The notes beneath the pieces are model-generated. The model saw only the letters and a program-made list of their open reading frames with translations. It was not told where the DNA came from and did no database searches. From an uncultured Lachnospiraceae bacterium (GTDB lineage: Bacteria > Bacillota > Clostridia > Lachnospirales > Lachnospiraceae): a stretch of DNA of 64,000 nt. Shown one piece after another: positions 53,407 to 61,257 of this stretch. The translations under genes were made by a program, and so were the position numbers. The stretch spans positions 1 to 64,000 of the forward strand of contig CAJTXA010000015.1 in the NCBI GenBank assembly GCA_910579865.1. The letters are read 5' to 3'. Each line of letters begins with the position of its first letter. Positions within the stretch are counted from its first letter, which is position 1.

Positions 53407-54534
53407 ATGATAATATTATTATTTACTGGATTGTGTGCAGGAGTTTTGTACTTATTACAAGGATGGTTATATGAGTATTTTTGGGGAAAAAATTTAAATG
53501 CAGATGTAATGTTTACAGAACATGCTATTACAGAGGGAGAGATAGGACAGATTCAAGAAACAATTGTAAATGCAAAATTGTTGCCATTACCAATGATTCG
53601 AGTAAAATTTGAAATTGATAGAAGTTTGCAGTTTGAAGAGGAAGGAAATATTTCTATTTCAGATAAATGTTATAAAAATGATATTTTTTCGATTATGTTA
53701 TATCAGAAAATAACAAGAACAATTCCCTTTCGAGGAACAAAACGAGGGTATTATTCAATTGAACAGATCAATCTTGTTTCAACTGATCTATTTATGACAG
53801 CAACTTTGGTTGGAATAAAGTCAGTACATACCAATCTTTTTGTTTATCCAAAGGGAGTGGATACAAAACAACTTTTGATTCCTTATCGTAAGGTGATGGG
53901 AACTTTGCTGACTCGCAGATATGCGTATGAAGATCCATTTGAGTTTCGAGGAATTCGTGATTATCAACCATTTGATAGGATGCAGGATGTGAATTGGAAA
54001 GCATCTGCAAAAACTGGTGAATGGAAAGTAAATATGCATGATTATACAACCAGACAAGAAGTTTCTCTTTTATTAAATTTGGAAACAGAGTCAATGTTGG
54101 AATATGAGGAATTAAAAGAAGAAAGTATTCGTATTGTGAATAGTCTTGCAGAATGGTTTCTTTTACAAGGGATTTCAGTGGGATTAGTAAGTAATGGAAG
54201 AGATATTGAGACAAAAAAGGAACTTTATATGGTAAGTGGTTCAGGTGGAAATCATATTAATATGATTCGGGAGCAACTTGCAAGATTGGATTTGTCACAG
54301 GAGTGTCGGGAATATGGAGAAATAATAGCAGAACAGATAAATAGTCAAAGGAAAGATACACTTTATATTTTGATTTCAACTTCTCAAAGAGAAAAGTTAC
54401 AAAAAGAGTTTAATAAATTATGTGAGAAGAGTAAAGGTTCTATGTGGATTTTACCATTATATTCAAATATGGAAGAAAGATTAGTGGATTGTCCACTTGC
54501 AGAAAGTTATCGTTGGGAGATGGAGTATGGATAA
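53407..54534 (+). CDS. DUF58 protein
   Basis: This is a 375-residue protein starting three bases after the MoxR stop. An N-terminal hydrophobic segment (about 1-20) is followed by a beta-rich region and the DUF58 core YEDPFEFRGIRDYQPFDRMQDVNWKASAKTGEWKVN (split over residues 178-213). The following region (about 215-370) has a VWA-like pattern of alternating strands. DUF58 proteins are the usual partners of MoxR ATPases. Their function is not settled, and envelope or stress roles are proposed. Confidence 0.88.
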   Translation: MIILLFTGLCAGVLYLLQGWLYEYFWGKNLNADVMFTEHAITEGEIGQIQETIVNAKLLPLPMIRVKFEIDRSLQFEEEGNISISDKCYKNDIFSIMLYQKITRTIPFRGTKRGYYSIEQINLVSTDLFMTATLVGIKSVHTNLFVYPKGVDTKQLLIPYRKVMGTLLTRRYAYEDPFEFRGIRDYQPFDRMQDVNWKASAKTGEWKVNMHDYTTRQEVSLLLNLETESMLEYEELKEESIRIVNSLAEWFLLQGISVGLVSNGRDIETKKELYMVSGSGGNHINMIREQLARLDLSQECREYGEIIAEQINSQRKDTLYILISTSQREKLQKEFNKLCEKSKGSMWILPLYSNMEERLVDCPLAESYRWEMEYG

Positions 54535-55789
54535 AGAAAGAAAGTTTCGTTATACGAAAATAGAATTGGTGATTCGTGCCTTTCAGGTTTTGATACAATT
54601 CACTTTATACCATAGTGTAGCTTGTTTAATTGCTGGAATTGGAATTAGAGAGAATGGACATTTATATCTTCGGATGGGAATTTTATTATTACCTTTGTTT
54701 ATATTTTTATTTGTTAGAATGTATATAGAAAATTTATTTTTATTTGCTTTTCTTCATATTGGCTGTGTTGGAGGGATTTTGTTATTCTTTCCAAGTACAA
54801 TTGGAGAGAGAATAGCAGTTTCGATTTGCTTAATTGTAATGATAGTAAATTCGATTCGGTTTCGTATAACGAAATCTTATCAGTATCAAGAATGTCCCCA
54901 TTTACTGATGCTGTCATTTCTTTTTATTGTATATGTTTTTGCTTCTTATATAGAGAAAACCATATTAATGAAACAATGTTTTTATGAGCTGGTTGCGTTT
55001 CTTCTTTTTTATATGATAAGTAAAAATTTAGAAAATACAGAAAAGTTTATTTATTTAAATCGAGAAACAGCAAATTTTCCAATTCAGCAAATAAAAGGAG
55101 TGAATCGAACATTACTTTGTTTTTTTACGATAGTGATGCTTGGGGGAATGTTATTAGCACCACGATTTTATCCAGAACATATGATACAGCAAATTGGAGC
55201 ATTGGCATTAATCGGTTTACGCTGGTTATTTTCTTTGATGCAGAAAGAGGAAGTCGATCAAGGAACTTATTTGGATATAAAAAAGAGCATAAATCAGGAG
55301 GATTATGGATTTCTTATTGAAGAAGAAGTACCTTCAAAGTTAGCCTTATTTTTGCAATATTTAATGGAAATTTTTACACTTATATTTCTTATTGCAATAG
55401 TTTTAGCGGGAGTTGGCTTTTGTTTATATCAAATTTATAAACGATTTTATGCACTGCCATTGCCATCTAAAAAAGAAGGAAAGAAAACAGATATTATTAC
55501 TGTTACAGAAAGCGTACCAATTTTTCGAAAACAGAAAGTAATAAAAGAAGAATTAGGTAATTATAATAAAAAGATTCGTCGTCAGTATAAAAAGTCAGTA
55601 AAAAGGAGAAAGGGAAAAGAACAAATTTTGGAATTATCTCTGACTCCTACTGAAATAGAAAACGTGTTAGAACAGCCACTTTTGGATTTAAAGAAGAGAG
55701 AAAGAATAATTACTCTTTATGAAAAGGCACGTTATGGAAAAGAAGAATGTATAAAGGAGGAGTTAGAAGAAGTAAGAAAAATGCTTTAG
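54527..55789 (+). CDS. multi-pass membrane protein of the MoxR-DUF58 operon
   Basis: This is a 420-residue protein starting at the ATG at 54527, overlapping the DUF58 stop by eight bases. About seven membrane segments lie in the first 240 residues and one at about 285-310. A basic cytoplasmic tail follows, whose end (LKKRERIITLYEKARYGKEECIKEELEEVRKML, the last 33 or so residues) resembles the DUF4129-type tail of transglutaminase-like membrane proteins. No transglutaminase Cys-His-Asp core is visible, unlike the usual third gene of such operons. Function unknown. Confidence 0.75.
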   Translation: MDKERKFRYTKIELVIRAFQVLIQFTLYHSVACLIAGIGIRENGHLYLRMGILLLPLFIFLFVRMYIENLFLFAFLHIGCVGGILLFFPSTIGERIAVSICLIVMIVNSIRFRITKSYQYQECPHLLMLSFLFIVYVFASYIEKTILMKQCFYELVAFLLFYMISKNLENTEKFIYLNRETANFPIQQIKGVNRTLLCFFTIVMLGGMLLAPRFYPEHMIQQIGALALIGLRWLFSLMQKEEVDQGTYLDIKKSINQEDYGFLIEEEVPSKLALFLQYLMEIFTLIFLIAIVLAGVGFCLYQIYKRFYALPLPSKKEGKKTDIITVTESVPIFRKQKVIKEELGNYNKKIRRQYKKSVKRRKGKEQILELSLTPTEIENVLEQPLLDLKKRERIITLYEKARYGKEECIKEELEEVRKML

Positions 55790-55820
55790 GGTATGATAGG
55801 AAAGAAAGGAGGCAGTGAGT

Positions 55821-56282
55821 ATGTATGGTATTATGTGGCTAATAATTTGTATTATTCTTGTAATAGTAGAAGTGACAACATTAAATCTAACCACGATTTG
55901 GTTTGCAATTGGTGGATTTATTGCTTATCTAACAGGATTTGTTGGAGCCGGATTTTGGGGACAGTTTTTTGTATTTGTAATTGTTTCTTTAATTATGCTA
56001 TTTTTTACAAGACCAGTGGCACGAAGGTATCTAAATAAAGGGAGAGTTAAGACGAATGCAGAAAGTTTAGTAGGACAAATTGCAAAAACGACATCTTGTT
56101 TGAATAATAGAGAAGGATTTGGTTCTGCAGTAATTAATGGTCAGGAATGGAGTGCAATTTCTTCAGATGATAAAATTATTATTGAAGAAGGAGAAGATGT
56201 AGAGATATTGGAAGTACGTGGAGTAAAGCTGGTGGTACGAAAAGCAATCGCACCATGGAAGCCAGAGGAAAATAGGAAATAA
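55821..56282 (+). CDS. NfeD-family membrane protein
   Basis: This is a 153-residue protein. Two to three membrane segments lie at about 3-75, then an OB-fold domain (about 88-145) with LVGQIAKTTSCLN, GSAVINGQEWSAIS and GEDVEILEVRGVKLVV. I start at the ATG at 55821, with AGGAGG eight bases upstream. NfeD proteins pair with stomatin-like SPFH proteins, and one is encoded 125 bases downstream. It is 31 bases after the previous gene and so probably ends the MoxR operon. Confidence 0.88.
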   Translation: MYGIMWLIICIILVIVEVTTLNLTTIWFAIGGFIAYLTGFVGAGFWGQFFVFVIVSLIMLFFTRPVARRYLNKGRVKTNAESLVGQIAKTTSCLNNREGFGSAVINGQEWSAISSDDKIIIEEGEDVEILEVRGVKLVVRKAIAPWKPEENRK

Positions 56283-56315
56283 AGAAAAAATATATACTTT
56301 TTTTAGGAAATATGA

Positions 56316-56389
56316 TATACTGTGATCGTTAGATTGTTATAATCTAATTGAATAAAAAACAATAAATATGTTCCGTATACACTACGGAA
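56316..56389 (+). promoter_or_regulatory. extended -10 promoter and two leader hairpins before the SPFH gene
   Basis: TGATATACT (-10 hexamer 56316-56321) is an extended -10. In the leader, TTAGATT/AATCTAA (56329-56335, 56341-56347) and TTCCGTA/TACGGAA (56371-56377, 56383-56389) can form two hairpins, the second ending just before the ribosome binding site. No clear -35 is present. Confidence 0.4.
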
Positions 56390-56407
56390 GAAAGAGAGGA
56401 AAAGATT

Positions 56408-57355
56408 ATGTTAGTTATGACAGGAATCAGTGTGGGCTCAGTAGTACTAATACTGTTTATTGTATTGCTTTTATTGGTAATTAGTTCTTGTATCAAGATT
56501 GTACCACAGGCACAAGCGTATGTTATTGAACGGTTGGGTGGCTATCAGGATACTTGGTCTGTTGGTTTGCATTTTAAACTTCCATTTATTGATCGGGTAG
56601 CAAAGAAAGTAATTTTAAAGGAACAAGTAGTAGATTTTGCACCACAACCAGTAATTACAAAGGATAATGTAACAATGCGAATTGATACAGTTGTATTTTT
56701 TCAGATTACAGATTCCAAATTATTTGCCTATGGAGTAGAAAATCCGATTATGGCGATTGAAAATTTGACAGCTACAACATTAAGAAATATTATTGGTGAA
56801 TTAGAATTAGATCAAACTTTAACTTCTAGAGAGATTATTAATGCAAAAATGCGTTCTTCTCTTGATGTGGCTACTGATCCATGGGGAATTAAAGTAAACC
56901 GTGTTGAATTAAAAAATATTATTCCTCCGGCTGCGATTCAAGATGCAATGGAGAAACAAATGAAAGCAGAACGTGAAAGACGTGAAAGTATCCTTCGTGC
57001 AGAAGGAGAAAAGAAGTCAACTGTTCTTGTAGCAGAAGGTAAAAAAGAATCAGCAATTTTGGAAGCTGAAGCTGAGAAAGAGGCAGCAATTCTTCGAGCA
57101 GAGGCGAAAAAGGAAGCAACAATTCGTGAGGCAGAAGGTCAGGCAGAAGCAATTCGTGCAGTGCAAAAGGCAAATGCAGAAGGTATTGCTTATATTAAGG
57201 AAGTGGCTCCAGATCAGGCAGTATTGCAGATTAAGAGTTTAGAAGCGTTTGCAAAAGCTGCAGATGGAAAAGCTACAAAGATTATTATTCCTTCTGAAAT
57301 ACAGGGATTAGCAGGAATGGTAAAAGCAGTTACGGAAGCAGTGAAAGATAATTAG
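56408..57355 (+). CDS. SPFH/Band 7 stomatin-like protein
   Basis: This is a 315-residue protein. One N-terminal membrane segment (about 8-30) is followed by the SPFH domain (about 30-190) with VPQAQAYVIERLGGYQDTWSVGLHFKLPFIDRV, the stretch DPWGIKVNRVELKNI and a long Ala/Glu/Lys-rich coiled coil (about 185-260) made of AE-rich repeats. The C-terminal region ends in hydrophobic turns typical of slipins. Such proteins form membrane microdomains and work with NfeD, encoded upstream. Confidence 0.92.
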   Translation: MLVMTGISVGSVVLILFIVLLLLVISSCIKIVPQAQAYVIERLGGYQDTWSVGLHFKLPFIDRVAKKVILKEQVVDFAPQPVITKDNVTMRIDTVVFFQITDSKLFAYGVENPIMAIENLTATTLRNIIGELELDQTLTSREIINAKMRSSLDVATDPWGIKVNRVELKNIIPPAAIQDAMEKQMKAERERRESILRAEGEKKSTVLVAEGKKESAILEAEAEKEAAILRAEAKKEATIREAEGQAEAIRAVQKANAEGIAYIKEVAPDQAVLQIKSLEAFAKAADGKATKIIIPSEIQGLAGMVKAVTEAVKDN

Positions 57356-57494
57356 TTTTTTGTTTCTGTAATATAGAAAAGCAGAAGATAGCAATAAAAG
57401 AAAAAATTTTAAGGGAATAGAATGATAAAAGCGAAAAAAGTTAGAAAAGAAAGGCTTGAGTATAAAAGATAAAAGTTTTCAATGCTTTTATAAG

Positions 57495-57529
57495 ATTCCG
57501 CATAAGGATAGGGCTTATGCGGAATTTTT
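57495..57529 (+). terminator. intrinsic terminator after the SPFH gene
   Basis: A perfect 12-bp stem ATTCCGCATAAG/CTTATGCGGAAT (57495-57506, 57514-57525) with a 7-base loop, followed by T4. Confidence 0.85.
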
Positions 57530-57548
57530 AGGATTTTATATAAGGCAC

Positions 57549-57577
57549 TTGACAAGTGGAATAAATCTTTTTATAAT
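57549..57577 (+). promoter_or_regulatory. perfect consensus promoter of ileS
   Basis: TTGACA (57549-57554), a 17-base spacer and TATAAT (57572-57577): both hexamers and the spacing match the sigma-A consensus exactly. Transcription would begin near 57584, at the start of the T-box leader. Confidence 0.9.
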
Positions 57578-57583
57578 TAGGTC

Positions 57584-57893
57584 AATTACAAACTACAAGG
57601 AAAAGACGTAGATGAAGAGAGTAGATGATTTGTGAAACTTACAGAGAGTTGGGAAGATGAGAACCAACAGTAGTAGCAGGTAATTGAAAATCACTTCGGA
57701 GTTGCTGGATTAAAAACAAACAGTAAGAGATGAACTTTTATAAAATTGCTAGAACTGTTTGTAAGTAAATGCAGACGGGTTTCCACCGTTAAAAGGAACT
57801 CATATTTACCCCGTAAGGGACTGTATGTTGTAATAGGTGGTATAGCAAAGAAGATATGGTCTTTGCCCTGTTTTACAGGGCAGAGATTTTTTT
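57584..57893 (+). ncRNA. T-box riboswitch of ileS
   Basis: This is a leader of about 310 bases before ileS. Stem I features are AGAGAGTTGGG with the apical region, and the specifier ATC (57690-57692, isoleucine) followed by ACTTCGGAGTTGC, the usual 3' context. The T-box element AGGTGGTATAGC lies at 57835-57846; its UGG plus U pairs with the ACCA end of uncharged tRNA-Ile. A terminator stem (57860-57871 with 57875-57886) ends in T7. Uncharged tRNA-Ile would favour the antiterminator and switch ileS on. Confidence 0.93.
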
Positions 57894-57941
57894 GTTTTGG
57901 AACCACCATAAAAAATAAGATATTTAGAAAGGAGAAAAATT

Positions 57942-60900
57942 GTGTATAGTAAAGTAGCAAGTGATATGAATTTTGTTGCAAGAGAGAAAAAAATCGAGAA
58001 ATTTTGGAAAGAGCATGATATTTTTAAAAAGAGTATGGAACATAGAAAGGAAGGGGAAACATATACTTTTTATGATGGCCCTCCTACTGCAAATGGAAAG
58101 CCCCATATTGGTCATGTACTGACTCGTGTAATTAAGGATATGATTCCCCGATATCGTACAATGAAAGGATATATGGTTCCTAGAAAAGCTGGCTGGGATA
58201 CACATGGACTTCCTGTAGAACTGGAAGTAGAGAAGATGTTGGGACTAGATGGAAAGGAACAGATTGAGGGATATGGATTAGAACCTTTTATTGGGCATTG
58301 TAAAGAGAGTGTATGGAAGTATAAAGGTATGTGGGAAGACTTCTCTTCTACAGTTGGTTTTTGGGCAGATATGGAAGATCCTTATGTAACTTATCATAAT
58401 GATTTTATCGAATCGGAATGGTGGGCATTAAAACAAATCTGGGAAAAGAAATTGTTATATAAGGGGTTTAAGATTGTTCCTTATTGTCCACGTTGTGGAA
58501 CACCACTTTCTTCTCATGAGGTTGCACAGGGATATAAAGAGGTAAAGGAACGATCTGCAGTAGTACGGTTTAAGGTTAAAGGGGAAGATGCTTATATCTT
58601 GGCTTGGACAACAACACCATGGACATTGCCTTCGAATGTAGCACTTTGTGTTAATCCAGAAGAGAATTATGTAAAAGTAAAAACAGCAGATGGATATTTA
58701 TATTATTTGGCAGAGGCGTTGACAGAAACTGTTTTGGGAGGAGAACGGGCAACAGCTCCTTATCAAATTGTGGAACGTTATATTGGAAAAGATTTGGAAT
58801 ATAAGGAATATGAACCTCTATTGGATTGTGCAGTAGAGATCTGTAAAAGACAGAATAAGAAAGCATATTATGTTACTTGTGATTCATATGTTACATTGAC
58901 TGATGGTACTGGAGTCGTTCATATTGCACCTGCTTTTGGTGAAGATGATGCTAAGGTAGGACGTAATTATGATTTGCCATTTGTACAGTTAGTAGATGGA
59001 AAAGGGGAGATGACAAAGGAAACTTCCTATGCGGGTGTATTTTGCAAAAAAGCAGATCCAATGATTTTAAAAGATTTAGATAAAAAAGGATTGCTGTTTG
59101 ATGCACCAAAGTTTGAACATAGTTATCCGCATTGTTGGAGATGTGATACACCATTGATCTATTATGCTAGAGAGTCATGGTTTATTAAAATGACAGCAGT
59201 AAAAGATGATTTAATTCGAAATAATAATACCATTCATTGGATTCCAGAAAGTATTGGAAAAGGTCGTTTTGGGGATTGGTTAGAAAATGTACAAGATTGG
59301 GGAATTAGTCGGAATCGGTATTGGGGAACTCCATTAAATATCTGGGAGTGTGAATGTGGTGAGCAACATGCAGTTGGCAGTATCCAAGAATTAAAGGAAT
59401 TGTCGGAAAATTGTCCAGAAACGATTGAATTACATCGTCCATTTATTGATGCAGTAACAATTCGTTGTCCAAAGTGTAAAAAAGAGATGAAACGAGTGCC
59501 AGAAGTGATTGACTGTTGGTTTGATTCTGGAGCAATGCCTTTTGCACAACATCACTATCCTTTTGAAAATAAGGAACTTTTTGAACAGCAGTTTCCAGCT
59601 AATTTTATTTCGGAGGCGGTCGATCAAACTAGAGGATGGTTTTATTCTTTGCTGGCAGAATCTACTTTATTATTTAATCAAGCGCCTTATAAAAATGTAA
59701 TTGTATTAGGACATGTACAAGACGAGAATGGACAAAAGATGTCTAAGTCAAAAGGAAATGCGATTGATCCATTTGAAGCACTTCAAAAGCATGGAGCAGA
59801 TGCGATCCGCTGGTATTTCTATATTAATAGTGCACCATGGCTTCCAAATCGGTTCCATGATAAGGTGGTCACAGAAGGACAGCGTAAGTTTATGGGAACA
59901 TTGTGGAATACGTATGTATTTTTTGTAACTTATGCAAATATTGATCAGTTTGATGCAACAAAATATAAATTAGAATATGAAAAGCTCCCTATTATGGATA
60001 AATGGTTATTGTCCAAGTTAAATTCAGTAATAGGTGAAGTGGATAGTAATTTGGAAAATTATCGGATTCCTGAAGCTGCAAGAGCATTACAAGATTTTGT
60101 AGATGAATTGAGTAATTGGTATGTAAGACGATGTAGAGAGCGTTTTTGGGCAAAAGGAATGGAACAGGATAAGATTAATGCATATATGACATTATATACT
60201 GCATTGGTAGAAATTTGTAAAACGGCTGCACCTATGATTCCTTTTATGACAGAAGAGATTTATCAAAATTTAGTGCGTAGTATTGATACAAAAGCACCAG
60301 AGAGCATCCACCTTTGTGATTTTCCTTTTGTAAATCAGGATTGGATAGATACCACATTAGAAGCAGATATGGAAAAAGTTTTGGAGATTGTGGTGTTAGG
60401 ACGTGCTTGCCGGAATATTTCTAATATTAAGAATCGTCAGCCAATTTCAAGAATGTTTGTAAAAATGGAAGAGAGTGGATTATCAGAGTTTTATATGGAT
60501 ATTATCCGAGAGGAATTAAATGTAAAAGAAGTACAGTTTACAGAGGATGTACGTGACTTTACTTCTTATAGTTTTAAGCCGCAGCTTCGAACGCTGGGAA
60601 AACGCTTTGGAAAACAATTGAATCAGCTGAAAGAAGTACTAAGTACTTTGAATGGAAATCAGGCAATGGATGAAGTGAATGAGAAAGGAACCTTGACTAT
60701 TGTTTTAGATGGAAAGGAAGAAGTATTAGATAAAGAAGATCTTTTGATTGATGCAGCACAAGTAGAAGGTTATGTATCAAATAGTGAGAAAGGAATTACA
60801 GTTGTTTTGGATATAAATCTTACTACAGAATTAATTGAAGAAGGATATGTACGGGAATTGATTAGTAAGATTCAAACCATGCGAAAAGAAGCGGGCTTCG

Positions 60901-61091
60901 AAGTGACAGATCGGATTCAAGTATATCAGGATAAAAATGAAAAGGTTGCTGAAATCTTACAAAAGTATAGAGAAGAGATTTGTAAGGTTGTTCTTGCAGA
61001 AGAAATTTTTGTTGGGCAAATGAATGGATATGAAAAGGAATGGGATATCAATGGAGAGATTACCTTGATTGGAGTAAAGAAAAAGGTTTGA
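57942..61091 (+). CDS. ileS: isoleucyl-tRNA synthetase, type 2
   Basis: This is a 1049-residue class I synthetase charging tRNA-Ile. HIGH is at residues 55-58 (NGKPHIGHVL) and KMSKS at 599-603. The editing domain (about 190-390) contains WTTTPWTLPSN and VTLTDGTGVVHIAPAFGEDD. Zinc-like Cys pairs and a C-terminal anticodon-binding domain follow. Both the length and the sequence around HIGH are those of the eukaryote-like type 2 enzymes common in Clostridia, not the shorter type 1. Other type 2 enzymes tolerate mupirocin; whether this one does is not known. GTG start with AGGAG upstream. Controlled by the T-box leader. Confidence 0.95.
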   Translation: MYSKVASDMNFVAREKKIEKFWKEHDIFKKSMEHRKEGETYTFYDGPPTANGKPHIGHVLTRVIKDMIPRYRTMKGYMVPRKAGWDTHGLPVELEVEKMLGLDGKEQIEGYGLEPFIGHCKESVWKYKGMWEDFSSTVGFWADMEDPYVTYHNDFIESEWWALKQIWEKKLLYKGFKIVPYCPRCGTPLSSHEVAQGYKEVKERSAVVRFKVKGEDAYILAWTTTPWTLPSNVALCVNPEENYVKVKTADGYLYYLAEALTETVLGGERATAPYQIVERYIGKDLEYKEYEPLLDCAVEICKRQNKKAYYVTCDSYVTLTDGTGVVHIAPAFGEDDAKVGRNYDLPFVQLVDGKGEMTKETSYAGVFCKKADPMILKDLDKKGLLFDAPKFEHSYPHCWRCDTPLIYYARESWFIKMTAVKDDLIRNNNTIHWIPESIGKGRFGDWLENVQDWGISRNRYWGTPLNIWECECGEQHAVGSIQELKELSENCPETIELHRPFIDAVTIRCPKCKKEMKRVPEVIDCWFDSGAMPFAQHHYPFENKELFEQQFPANFISEAVDQTRGWFYSLLAESTLLFNQAPYKNVIVLGHVQDENGQKMSKSKGNAIDPFEALQKHGADAIRWYFYINSAPWLPNRFHDKVVTEGQRKFMGTLWNTYVFFVTYANIDQFDATKYKLEYEKLPIMDKWLLSKLNSVIGEVDSNLENYRIPEAARALQDFVDELSNWYVRRCRERFWAKGMEQDKINAYMTLYTALVEICKTAAPMIPFMTEEIYQNLVRSIDTKAPESIHLCDFPFVNQDWIDTTLEADMEKVLEIVVLGRACRNISNIKNRQPISRMFVKMEESGLSEFYMDIIREELNVKEVQFTEDVRDFTSYSFKPQLRTLGKRFGKQLNQLKEVLSTLNGNQAMDEVNEKGTLTIVLDGKEEVLDKEDLLIDAAQVEGYVSNSEKGITVVLDINLTTELIEEGYVRELISKIQTMRKEAGFEVTDRIQVYQDKNEKVAEILQKYREEICKVVLAEEIFVGQMNGYEKEWDINGEITLIGVKKKV

Positions 61092-61108
61092 TGACGATTT
61101 AATATAGA

Positions 61109-61134
61109 AAAAACTGCAATATCTATCGGTTTTT
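61109..61134 (+). terminator. weak terminator after ileS
   Basis: AAAAACTG (61109-61116) pairs with CGGTTTTT (61127-61134) around a 10-base loop. The stem is short and mostly A-T, so read-through is likely. Confidence 0.4.
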
Positions 61135-61257
61135 ACTTGTATAACAAGATTAAATTGGTTATAATTAGGAGTAAAGGTGAATAAGGGCAAAAGTTCAAAT
61201 TCATCTAAATTTATTAGCCTAAGAAAAATTCATAGAATTAAGAGGAGGATATTAACA

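Noticed and set aside
55793..56038. 81-codon frame overlapping the NfeD gene
   Set aside because: It is out of frame with nfeD, which has a strong ribosome binding site and clear membrane and OB-fold segments. The translation of this frame is rich in Cys, Asn and Ser without pattern.
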